A stretch of 64,000 bases of DNA from Bdellovibrio sp. qaytius (GTDB lineage: Bacteria; Bdellovibrionota; Bdellovibrionia; Bdellovibrionales; Bdellovibrionaceae): NCBI GenBank assembly GCA_004011035.1, contig CP025734.1, forward strand, positions 2,192,001 through 2,256,000, written 5' to 3'. This document shows, piece by piece, positions 9,002-15,746 of this stretch. The notes under the pieces are model-generated. The model saw only the letters and a list, made by a program, of their open reading frames with translations, searched no databases and was not told the DNA's origin. Positions within the stretch are counted from its first letter, which is position 1. Each line of letters begins with the position of its first letter. The translations under genes were made by a program, and so were the position numbers.

Positions 9002-9487
9002 CTAGTGATTCACCGTTTGCAGAATTCGGTAAACACCGTCAGGCGAAAGCCCTGGCTGACCATTCATATCTTGATAGTGCTTAGGCCATGCATCCGAAAA
9101 CACCATTGGCAAAGGCGACAAGCCCAAAAGCTTGCCGATCAATTCAGAGCAATAAATTTTATCATCGTCCCAACTGTAATCGTTATCAAAAGGTTTACCT
9201 AACATCGCATTTACTTTGGCTTCATCAAGTTCTTCAAGCCCCGCAACATCAACGAATTCTTTGATCTCGCCCATCTTGCGAATTTTTTCGATCGGCACTA
9301 ATTCAACACCATGAAGTGGATGCGCTTGCAGCCATTGACCTTTATAAGAAATGGCAGAGTGAGCAAAACGACCACCCTGTTCTAGCTGAATAATTTGCCC
9401 GTAGTAATTACGCATTTCAATAAACGCGACAGTGACTTTAGCCTGCGCGAAGATTGAAAATAAAAAAGTGAATGTAAAAAGTTTCAT
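9002..9487 (-). CDS. secreted papain-like hydrolase, YiiX/YebB-type (paralogue 1)
   Basis: The protein has 161 residues with a signal peptide (1-16, AQAK cleavage). The pattern is that of permuted NlpC/P60 papain-like enzymes of the YiiX/peptidase C92 type: a histidine in GRFAHSAIS (H43) first and the nucleophile cysteine later in IYCSELIGKLL (C113). Related enzymes cleave amide or ester bonds in lipids or cell-wall peptides. It lies five bases after a close paralogue and belongs to the bioY operon. The substrate is unknown; a cell-envelope role is inferred. Confidence 0.7.
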   Translation of the reverse strand: MKLFTFTFLFSIFAQAKVTVAFIEMRNYYGQIIQLEQGGRFAHSAISYKGQWLQAHPLHGVELVPIEKIRKMGEIKEFVDVAGLEELDEAKVNAMLGKPFDNDYSWDDDKIYCSELIGKLLGLSPLPMVFSDAWPKHYQDMNGQPGLSPDGVYRILQTVNH

Positions 9488-9492
9488 CGCCT

Positions 9493-9981
9493 CTACTTAG
9501 CACGGTTACTTAGTATTTGGAAGATATCATCTGGCGATAAACCTAATTTTCCGTTAAGGGCTTTATATTGATCTGGCCAGAACGAGGCGTCGAATGACAT
9601 AGGCGTAGGGCGTATATTTAATAACTTACCGACAAGTTCTGCACAGTAAATCGCGTCGTCAGTCCATGAGTAATTATTATCAAAGGGTTTACCTAAATAC
9701 TGAGCCGCCTGCTGTTCTGAAATTTCTTCGACCTCTGGCAGTTCAATAGTTTCTTTTATTTGTCCGATTTTTTTTAGTTTTTCTTCGCTGACAACTTCGA
9801 CGCCCTTTAAAGGATGCGCGTGTAACCATTGGCCTTTGTATGAAATAGCCATATGAGCAAAACGACCGCCTTGCTCTAACTGTATTAAATCACCATAATA
9901 ATTGCGCAGTTCTAAAAATGCCACAGTGACCTTAGCTTGAAGTGAAAGAGCAAAAAAGAACGTGAGTATAAAAAGTTTCAT
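9493..9981 (-). CDS. secreted papain-like hydrolase, YiiX/YebB-type (paralogue 2)
   Basis: The protein has 162 residues with a signal peptide (1-16). It shares H43 (FAHMAIS) and C113 (IYCAELVGKLL) with the downstream gene, and large blocks are identical (for example YYG, QLEQGGRFAH, LGKPFDN, YSW). The pair is therefore a tandem duplication. Its start overlaps the stop of bioY by four bases (ATGA), so it is translationally coupled to the biotin transporter gene. Why hydrolases sit with biotin uptake is not clear. Liberation of biotin-containing fragments from prey is a speculative possibility. Confidence 0.7.
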   Translation of the reverse strand: MKLFILTFFFALSLQAKVTVAFLELRNYYGDLIQLEQGGRFAHMAISYKGQWLHAHPLKGVEVVSEEKLKKIGQIKETIELPEVEEISEQQAAQYLGKPFDNNYSWTDDAIYCAELVGKLLNIRPTPMSFDASFWPDQYKALNGKLGLSPDDIFQILSNRAK

Positions 9982-10547
9982 GACTGACCTCCAAAAAAGT
10001 TATTTGTTTTTGTAACTAGCGTTGTCGCTAAAATATTTTTTAAAAAATCGCCGAATAGAAATGGATAAAGGCCTGCCACGAACAAACCTTCGTGCGGAAT
10101 AAATAAAGATAAAATTAAAAGCCCGTAGCCGAAAACACAAACGCTTCCGATATAACTGACCAAAAAAGTTTTAATGAAAGATTTTGTGCAACCGCGATCA
10201 CTTAATGTGCCCATGATCCATGTGCCAAGCAGCATGCCGACAAGATAACCCGTTGTTGGCCCACCTAGGCTCGACTTACCCGCTGCAAAAACCGGAAGCC
10301 CCGCTGCCCCTACTAAAAGATAAGCAAACACACTTGAGGTTCCTAGTTTACGCCCGAGCATCAAAGCTAAAAATGAAACCGCGAAGGTTTGTCCTGTGAT
10401 CGGCACTGGCGTAAAAGGTAACGGAATCGACACCTGCGCCATCAAACTTAAGATCACAACAGCACAGCCAACAACAGTCACGTTTGTTAATAAACTATTA
10501 CCGTGATCAAGAACATAACGCGAAATTAAAGCTTCATTTTTTTTCAT
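9978..10547 (-). CDS. bioY: BioY biotin transporter substrate-binding subunit
   Basis: The protein has 189 residues and about six transmembrane helices, with the BioY signature region around residues 45-60 (PFTPVPITGQTFAV) and a GGPTTGYLVG motif. BioY is the S-component of the ECF biotin transporter and can act alone or with an EcfAT module. No ecfA or ecfT gene is in this window. It is the first gene of a minus-strand operon with two papain-like hydrolases and is divergent from a MarR-type regulator. Confidence 0.9.
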   Translation of the reverse strand: MKKNEALISRYVLDHGNSLLTNVTVVGCAVVILSLMAQVSIPLPFTPVPITGQTFAVSFLALMLGRKLGTSSVFAYLLVGAAGLPVFAAGKSSLGGPTTGYLVGMLLGTWIMGTLSDRGCTKSFIKTFLVSYIGSVCVFGYGLLILSLFIPHEGLFVAGLYPFLFGDFLKNILATTLVTKTNNFFGGQS

Positions 10548-10605
10548 AGGCCCGATCCTATAGATTAAAAATAAGACTTTCCACTAGAAAAAAGTAATTT
10601 TAGTT

Positions 10606-10626
10606 TTCAATTATTGAATTATTCAA
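10606..10626. promoter_or_regulatory. candidate MarR operator
   Basis: TTCAAT-T-ATTGAA and TTGAA-TTA-TTCAA overlap to form a two-fold symmetric element between the divergent bioY and marR-like genes, 14 bases before the regulator ATG. MarR proteins usually bind such short inverted repeats and repress both flanking promoters. Binding is inferred from position. Confidence 0.5.
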
Positions 10627-10639
10627 CTAATATTAAAAC

Positions 10640-11092
10640 ATGAAAATCACCAAATACCTTAATGCCAGCCCCGTGTTTGCCATTAATAGCGCTTATGAAG
10701 CTATTGTTTCAGATATTAATCGTTTTTTAAAAAGCGAAGACACTAACTTGTTACAAGGTTTAGTGCTTACGGCCCTGCTGTTTGAAGATAAAGACAATAT
10801 CACACCTTCACAACTAGCAACGGTTTTTCAAACCAGTCGTGGCAACATCAGCCATATTGTTTCACATCTTGAATACAAAGGCTGGGTCAAACGCGAAGTC
10901 AGCCCGAAAGACGCCAGACAGTTTCAAATTATATTAAAACCCGAAGGCCGAAAAAAAGCTCTTAAGCTGATTAAGTACTATGATAAAATTCAAGATCTGT
11001 TTGAATCTGAATTAGGTGTGAATGTTTGTAAAAATACCGCTGAAAATATCACGGTGTTAAAAGAAACTTATTTAAAATCTATAGCTAAATAA
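10640..11092 (+). CDS. MarR-family transcriptional regulator
   Basis: The protein has 150 residues with a winged helix-turn-helix. The recognition region is ITPSQLATVFQTSRGNISHI, followed by a wing containing SPKDARQFQI, which matches the MarR D-x-R wing motif. A C-terminal dimerisation helix follows. It is divergent from bioY, with a palindromic element between them. It probably regulates that operon and itself. Whether biotin or another ligand is sensed is not visible. Its stop codon abuts the stop of the convergent murJ. Confidence 0.85.
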   Translation: MKITKYLNASPVFAINSAYEAIVSDINRFLKSEDTNLLQGLVLTALLFEDKDNITPSQLATVFQTSRGNISHIVSHLEYKGWVKREVSPKDARQFQIILKPEGRKKALKLIKYYDKIQDLFESELGVNVCKNTAENITVLKETYLKSIAK

Positions 11093-12697
11093 TTACTTTC
11101 GTAAAAAGCGGCCCATGACTTGTTTACCCAAACGACCAAACTCATTCGGAAACAAGCGCATCGCAATCGCAAAAAAGCTAGCTAGTACAACAGCAATAGT
11201 CACAGCTAAAGCCAAGTGACTTGGCATATGGTTTACCAGTATAAAATGAAGTTGTGCAACAAAGATAACTACTAAACCCACGCCAAAAAACTTAGCCAGG
11301 CTGAATAAAAATTTTAAATACGGAAAATCAAAAATCAGGAAGTTGTAAAATACTAACAGCATCACTAAGTTTACCGCAGCCGAAGTCGTTGTTGAAATCA
11401 TCAAGCCTTCAACGCCCCACTTAGCCATAAACACCGGAGCTAAAAGAATATGAATCACAAGACAGCATGCAGCTAAAATAGCAGGAAACCACGTATTTTT
11501 AATCGCGTAATACGCCGGAGTTAATACACGCACTCCACTTGAGAAAACCATAATCCAGCAGTAAGTTTTTAAAATTAAGCTGGCTGTGTGAACGTCATTC
11601 GCTGTGAATCGACCGCGTCCAAATAATAAACCCATAATCGGTTCAGCTAAGACAAATAATCCACAAGCTGCCGCAATAGAAACAAATAAATTTAATTCTA
11701 AGTAATGTTTAGTTTGCGCGGCCATCTCTTGTTTTTTATCTTGTACCCAGTATTTAGATAATACCGGAAGCAACGCTGTACCAAGACTGACTGAAATTAA
11801 CGATAATGGAAGTTCAATTAAACGATCGACATAATTAATATAAGAGATTGTTCCTTCTGCTAAAGAAGAAGCAAAACGCAGATTAACAATTGTTGTAAAT
11901 TGCAATAACCCAAGGCCAATTAATCCAGGTCCCATGTTTTTAAAAACACGAAGCGTATCGCGGTTTCTAAAATCAAAAGAAAGTTTCGGAAAGTATCCCG
12001 CTTTACGAAGTGCAGGAATTAAAACCGCAACTTGTATGACTCCCCCGAAAAGAACACCCCATGCTAATTGGCTGCCATTTTTTTGCGAGGTCTCTGATAG
12101 CCAAGATTTCGGCCATAGAGTTGAAACCACCATCGCTAAATTCCAGAACGTTGGCGCTAAAGCTGGCCAGAAGAATTGGCCGAGGGCGTTTAAAATTCCC
12201 ATGAAAAAAGCGAAGCTTGAAATAAAAAATACAAAGCCGAACATGATCTGAGCCATGGTTTTTGTGATCAAATATTTGTCGGTGTTGGCGATATATTCAG
12301 GGTCTAAAACTAAGTGCAATATCGGATCAGGCATCAAAACGCCTAAAACCGTGATCACCGAAAGCATCACTAATAAAAGTGTATATAACGAATTGACTAA
12401 ATTTTGGGCTCTCTCGCGACTGTCATGATTAGCCTCAACAAAAATGGGGATAAAACTGACAGATAATGAGCCTTCGCCCAGAAGCCTGCGAAACATATTA
12501 GGAATACGAAAGGCCGCGGCCCAGGCGTCTGTAATAGGCTTATCAAATAAGGCAGCTAACAAACTTTCACGAACCAAACCCAATGCCCTGCTTGTCATTG
12601 TACCAAATGCCATCTTTAAAGCGTTTTTAAGAATACCTGCTTGCTTCGAGTTATCCGGTGTGTTAGCTATTTGTGTTCGTTCTGAAATGTCAGACAT
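11093..12697 (-). CDS. murJ: MurJ lipid II flippase
   Basis: The protein has 534 residues with about 14 transmembrane helices. The MurJ/MviN signature begins near residue 30 (TSRALGLVRESLLAALF, IPNMFRRLLGEGSLSVSF). It flips lipid II across the inner membrane for peptidoglycan synthesis. The N-terminus is ~25 residues longer than in most MurJ proteins, and no Shine-Dalgarno sequence precedes the ATG at 12697, so an internal start (for example the Met of MAFGTM) is possible. Its 5' end faces rpsT only 19 bases away. Confidence 0.93.
   Translation of the reverse strand: MSDISERTQIANTPDNSKQAGILKNALKMAFGTMTSRALGLVRESLLAALFDKPITDAWAAAFRIPNMFRRLLGEGSLSVSFIPIFVEANHDSRERAQNLVNSLYTLLLVMLSVITVLGVLMPDPILHLVLDPEYIANTDKYLITKTMAQIMFGFVFFISSFAFFMGILNALGQFFWPALAPTFWNLAMVVSTLWPKSWLSETSQKNGSQLAWGVLFGGVIQVAVLIPALRKAGYFPKLSFDFRNRDTLRVFKNMGPGLIGLGLLQFTTIVNLRFASSLAEGTISYINYVDRLIELPLSLISVSLGTALLPVLSKYWVQDKKQEMAAQTKHYLELNLFVSIAAACGLFVLAEPIMGLLFGRGRFTANDVHTASLILKTYCWIMVFSSGVRVLTPAYYAIKNTWFPAILAACCLVIHILLAPVFMAKWGVEGLMISTTTSAAVNLVMLLVFYNFLIFDFPYLKFLFSLAKFFGVGLVVIFVAQLHFILVNHMPSHLALAVTIAVVLASFFAIAMRLFPNEFGRLGKQVMGRFLRK
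12641..12669 (+). promoter_or_regulatory. candidate rpsT promoter inside murJ
   Basis: TTGCTT, 17 bases, then TAGCTA with an extended -10 TG two bases upstream. It reads rightwards and would start transcripts near 12676. It lies antisense within the first codons of murJ. Confidence 0.45.
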
Positions 12698-12716
12698 ATT
12701 ACTTGGAGGTTATAAC

Positions 12717-12986
12717 TTGGCACAACATAAGTCAGCAGCTAAAAGAGCTCGTCAAGCCGTTAAGAAAAACGCTGTTAATACAGCTCGTAAATCTGTAGTT
12801 CGTACTGCTGAAAAAGCATTAGCTTCAGCATTAAAAAATAAAGACGTAAAAGCTGCGCAAACTTTATTATCTGCATATGTTTCTAAAATCATGAAAGCTG
12901 CCCAAAAAGGCGTTTTCACGAAACAAACAGCTGCACGTAAAGTTTCTCGCTTATCGACTCAAGTTACAAAATCTGCTAGCAAATAA
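12717..12986 (+). CDS. rpsT: 30S ribosomal protein S20
   Basis: The protein has 89 residues and is strongly basic, with the S20 pattern HKSAAKRARQAVKKN and an Ala/Lys-rich helical body. It binds 16S rRNA in the small subunit. The start is TTG at 12717: GGAGGT sits six bases upstream, and the next codons give the usual AQHKSAAKRARQ beginning. A longer open frame reaches back to 12444 but only overlaps murJ antisense. A TTG start is typical of S20 genes, where it supports autogenous control. A perfect 12-bp stem follows the gene. Confidence 0.95.
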   Translation: MAQHKSAAKRARQAVKKNAVNTARKSVVRTAEKALASALKNKDVKAAQTLLSAYVSKIMKAAQKGVFTKQTAARKVSRLSTQVTKSASK

Positions 12987-13011
12987 TTTTTAAACCCTTG
13001 GTTTAAAAATT
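12985..13011 (+). terminator. rpsT terminator
   Basis: A perfect 12-bp stem (AATTTTTAAACC with GGTTTAAAAATT) with a CTT loop overlaps the rpsT stop codon. The T-rich arm is part of the stem rather than a tail. Confidence 0.7.
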
Positions 13012-13032
13012 AAGTTAACAGTTTTTGATCAC

Positions 13033-13404
13033 TTAGATCGATAACTTAAATTTTTCTTGTTCATGACTAGTCCGAGCTACATAAGCTCGGATTTGTCGTT
13101 TTAGCGACAAGCTCACGTCTGTGAAGCTTAATCCATACACTGTATGCCCAGGCTTAGTGGTGTAACCGTCAACCGTGTTTTTCACGATCGCACGAAGACA
13201 AAAGAATCCCCCATTAGGGATATAAAAATTAACTACAATTGGACTGTTCATATCTAACGCCATTTCAGTTTGAAATGAGATACCACCTTCACCGATTTCG
13301 ACTCCGCCAGTAACTTCTGAATAACCTCTGCATGTAAATGCCACGGGCTTTCTAAAGTGCGTTCGGGGATATTTTCTTTTAGGTGTATCTTGCGTGTTTT
13401 CCAT
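13033..13404 (-). CDS. single-domain PilZ protein
   Basis: The protein has 123 residues, nearly all PilZ beta-barrel. The first c-di-GMP motif R-x3-R is present (RKYPR within KRKYPRTHFR). The second motif, usually D/N-x-S-x2-G, reads EIGEGG, with both the acid and the serine altered, so ligand binding may be weakened. The C-terminus has a short helix (SLKRQIRAYV). PilZ proteins relay c-di-GMP signals, which in Bdellovibrio relatives control gliding and predation. Its 5' end faces a structured element at 13427-13476. Confidence 0.8.
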   Translation of the reverse strand: MENTQDTPKRKYPRTHFRKPVAFTCRGYSEVTGGVEIGEGGISFQTEMALDMNSPIVVNFYIPNGGFFCLRAIVKNTVDGYTTKPGHTVYGLSFTDVSLSLKRQIRAYVARTSHEQEKFKLSI

Positions 13405-13426
13405 ACCCTCTTATCGGTAGCCTTTA

Positions 13427-13476
13427 GTCCAAACCCAACTAGACCTCGGTCTAGCCTTTTGGACCACTGCGGGTTT
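13427..13476. promoter_or_regulatory. structured intergenic element between PilZ and PhoD-like genes
   Basis: CTAGACC-TC-GGTCTAG (13439-13454) is a perfect inverted repeat nested inside GTCCAAA...TTTGGAC (13427-13464). AAACCC (13431-13436) can alternatively pair with GGGTTT (13471-13476). The element lies in the leader of either divergent gene. It could be an operator or an RNA switch; no known riboswitch class is recognised. Confidence 0.45.
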
Positions 13477-13508
13477 CCTTTTAGGTTTAATTCGATATGA
13501 TTGATCTC

Positions 13509-14666
13509 ATGAAAAAACACACTTTGATTTTGTCAGCTTTGATTTCAACAACGTTATTTTTTGGCTGCGCCAGTGGCCAATCGCTTTTAGCTAATGTCAC
13601 CGGCAACACTTCAACGACTGTCGCTAAACCTAAAAGCCGCCCGATGGTGGATTCATCTAAAGAGGCGCAATTAAATATTCCGTATCGCAGTTTAGATACA
13701 AATAAAGATCTGACTTTAATTGGAATGGGCTCATGCGCTGATCAAAATCAACCTGAACCTATTTGGAAAACAATCAAAGAAGCTAACCCGCAACTATTTA
13801 TCATGATGGGTGATAACGTTTACGCCTCTCAAAAAGAAAATAAACCGATCATCGATCAATATATTAAAATGAATCAGATCACAGAATATAAAGATTTACG
13901 TGAATCAATTCCGTTCTTAGCGACATGGGATGATCATGATTACGGTCAGAATGATGGCGGAGCTGATAACCCAGAAAAAGATGAAGCCCGTCGTGTGTTT
14001 TTAAATTACTGGAGCTATTTAAAATTCACAATGCCGAAAGAACAAAACGGCGTTTACCACAGCCGTATTATCGGAACAAAAAATCGCAAAGTTCAAATCA
14101 TCCTGTTAGATACGCGCTGGGATCGCTCGCCGTTAACTAAAAATCCTGATTACAATGCTGAAACAAACACTGAACAGCCGCCAAAAATTTATTTACCGAA
14201 CGAAGATAAAAACGCGCGCATGTTATCTGAAGACCAATGGAAATGGTTAGATCAAGAATTAGCAAAACCTGCCAACTTACGTTTAATTGTTTCATCTGTG
14301 CAATTAATTGCTAATGATCATTACTATGAAAAATGGGGCAACTACCCTAAAGAACGCGAAAGATTTTTTAACCTTCTTAAAAAACATAAAGCTAAAAACG
14401 CTGTGATTTTATCGGGCGATCGTCATTTAGCAGCGATTGCCAAAGAAGACGTTAAAGGTTTAGGACTTGTTTACGATGTCACATCAAGTTCTTTAAATAA
14501 ACCCTCGCGCACAGTGGTTGCTGAAATTGATAAATCATACACAGCACCAAGTTTTTTAAAACCTAACTTTGGCCTCATCGCCATTGATTGGACGAAAAAA
14601 ACTTTATCAGCCCAAATCATGGACGAAGATAAAAAAGTTCAACTCGAACAAGAAATAAAGTTTTGA
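13509..14666 (+). CDS. PhoD-like metallophosphatase lipoprotein
   Basis: The protein has 385 residues from the ATG at 13509; an in-frame ATG at 13497 would add four residues. The signal peptide ends in a lipobox (LFFGC). Metal-binding motifs of the PhoD family are visible: GSCADQNQPEPIW, MMGDNVY, TWDDHDYGQNDGG and SGDRHLA. The family cleaves phosphodiesters or phosphomonoesters in the periplasm using Fe/Ca centres. The protein is probably anchored in the envelope. It is divergent from a PilZ gene and followed by a small hairpin at 14683-14697. Confidence 0.85.
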   Translation: MKKHTLILSALISTTLFFGCASGQSLLANVTGNTSTTVAKPKSRPMVDSSKEAQLNIPYRSLDTNKDLTLIGMGSCADQNQPEPIWKTIKEANPQLFIMMGDNVYASQKENKPIIDQYIKMNQITEYKDLRESIPFLATWDDHDYGQNDGGADNPEKDEARRVFLNYWSYLKFTMPKEQNGVYHSRIIGTKNRKVQIILLDTRWDRSPLTKNPDYNAETNTEQPPKIYLPNEDKNARMLSEDQWKWLDQELAKPANLRLIVSSVQLIANDHYYEKWGNYPKERERFFNLLKKHKAKNAVILSGDRHLAAIAKEDVKGLGLVYDVTSSSLNKPSRTVVAEIDKSYTAPSFLKPNFGLIAIDWTKKTLSAQIMDEDKKVQLEQEIKF

Positions 14667-14682
14667 TTCCTTTAGAATAAGG

Positions 14683-14697
14683 TTCGCCGGAGGCGAA
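14683..14697 (+). terminator. hairpin after PhoD-like gene
   Basis: TTCGCC-GGA-GGCGAA forms a 6-bp stem 17 bases past the stop codon. The following A-rich bases give no T tail, so termination strength is doubtful. Confidence 0.4.
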
Positions 14698-14708
14698 TCA
14701 AAACAGAG

Positions 14709-14737
14709 AATGAGAATTACTTCCGGTAATTCTCATT
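14709..14737 (-). terminator. hairpin over the corA stop codon
   Basis: AATGAGAATTAC and GTAATTCTCATT form a perfect 12-bp stem with a five-base loop. The stem includes the corA stop codon and its last codons. It probably ends corA transcription and protects the convergent PhoD-like gene from read-through. Confidence 0.55.
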
Positions 14738-15676
14738 GGTTTCGACGGGCGATAGCCAGCCCTTCATAGCGATGTAGATGAATAGCGCGATTGAAATGAC
14801 TAACATCAATCCAATAGATATCCAAAATCCCCATTCATGCTGTAATCCGGGAATATGAACGAAGTTCATTCCAAAAACACCGGCGATAAAATTTAATGGT
14901 AAAAAGAAAATAGTTAAAACTGTTAATACACGCATGATTTCATTGGTGCGAAATGAAGCTTCATTTGTACGTTGCGAAGCAATTGATAAATGTAAGCCTA
15001 ACAAACCTTGGGTATTTTCAAAAATATCATCCGCGTAAAATTGATAACGTTCTAATTTATCACGGCTATCTTGCCATAACTCTTTAGGGCCTAAGCGGCT
15101 TAAGGTATCAAGAGTGTATTTTAAAACTTTACGATAAGCTGAAGCTTTACGTTTAATGTAATACCCTTCTTGCAATAAAGCTTTTGAACGCTTGTGATTA
15201 AAAATATTTTCTTCGAATTTTTCCATCTGCGCTTCGAGTTGATTAATTGGATTTTCAAACGCCAAAGCGACCTGTTCAAAGAAAAGACCCAAAACAGTTA
15301 AAGCATTTACATCCTTAGCATACTCTTCTGATAAGGCGTTTACAGTGGTTGCCACTTCTTTAATGGCATGAAGATCAGTAATACGATGAATCGAAATAAC
15401 ATGATGATCGCGAATGAAAATAGCTATTTTTGTAGTCAATTCTTGAACGCTATCAGCATTTCCGTTTGAAACAGGCTCTGGAATACGCAAAATAACAAAC
15501 CGAGTCGACCCATAAGTCTCAAGGTGAGGTAAGTAATCAGGGTTTAAACAGTTTTGAATTATGCTTTCTGGCAGTGCCAAAAGCTCTGATAACTCGTTAT
15601 ATTGAGTTTGGCTGGGCGCAGGCACATCGATCCATTGAATTTCTCTATTTGAAAATATATTTTTACCTAAAGACAT
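14717..15676 (-). CDS. corA: CorA-family divalent cation transporter
   Basis: The protein has 319 residues. A long acidic/helical cytoplasmic funnel domain is followed by two C-terminal transmembrane helices. The signature GMN (VFGMNF) ends the first of these, and the polar loop HIPGLQHEW joins the second. CorA pentamers move Mg2+ or Co2+ (some members Zn2+) into or out of the cytoplasm. It is divergent from pepN, with a CGCGCC-TTG-GGCGCG hairpin at 15717-15731 between them. mgtE at 24960 gives the organism a second magnesium system. Confidence 0.9.
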   Translation of the reverse strand: MSLGKNIFSNREIQWIDVPAPSQTQYNELSELLALPESIIQNCLNPDYLPHLETYGSTRFVILRIPEPVSNGNADSVQELTTKIAIFIRDHHVISIHRITDLHAIKEVATTVNALSEEYAKDVNALTVLGLFFEQVALAFENPINQLEAQMEKFEENIFNHKRSKALLQEGYYIKRKASAYRKVLKYTLDTLSRLGPKELWQDSRDKLERYQFYADDIFENTQGLLGLHLSIASQRTNEASFRTNEIMRVLTVLTIFFLPLNFIAGVFGMNFVHIPGLQHEWGFWISIGLMLVISIALFIYIAMKGWLSPVETNENYRK

Positions 15677-15746
15677 ACTCTTACTACCTTACTTAGATTA
15701 TATCTACTTTAGGAGTCGCGCCTTGGGCGCGCAAGGAATATATACT

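Noticed and set aside
12444-12716. Plus-strand upstream extension of rpsT
   Set aside because: It is the antisense of murJ. The TTG at 12717 has an ideal ribosome-binding site and gives a normal S20 start.
13405-13500. c-di-GMP-I (GEMM) riboswitch before the PilZ gene
   Set aside because: GGCTACCGAT on the minus strand recalls the GEMM 3' end, but the GAAA tetraloop-receptor core and P1a arrangement are missing.
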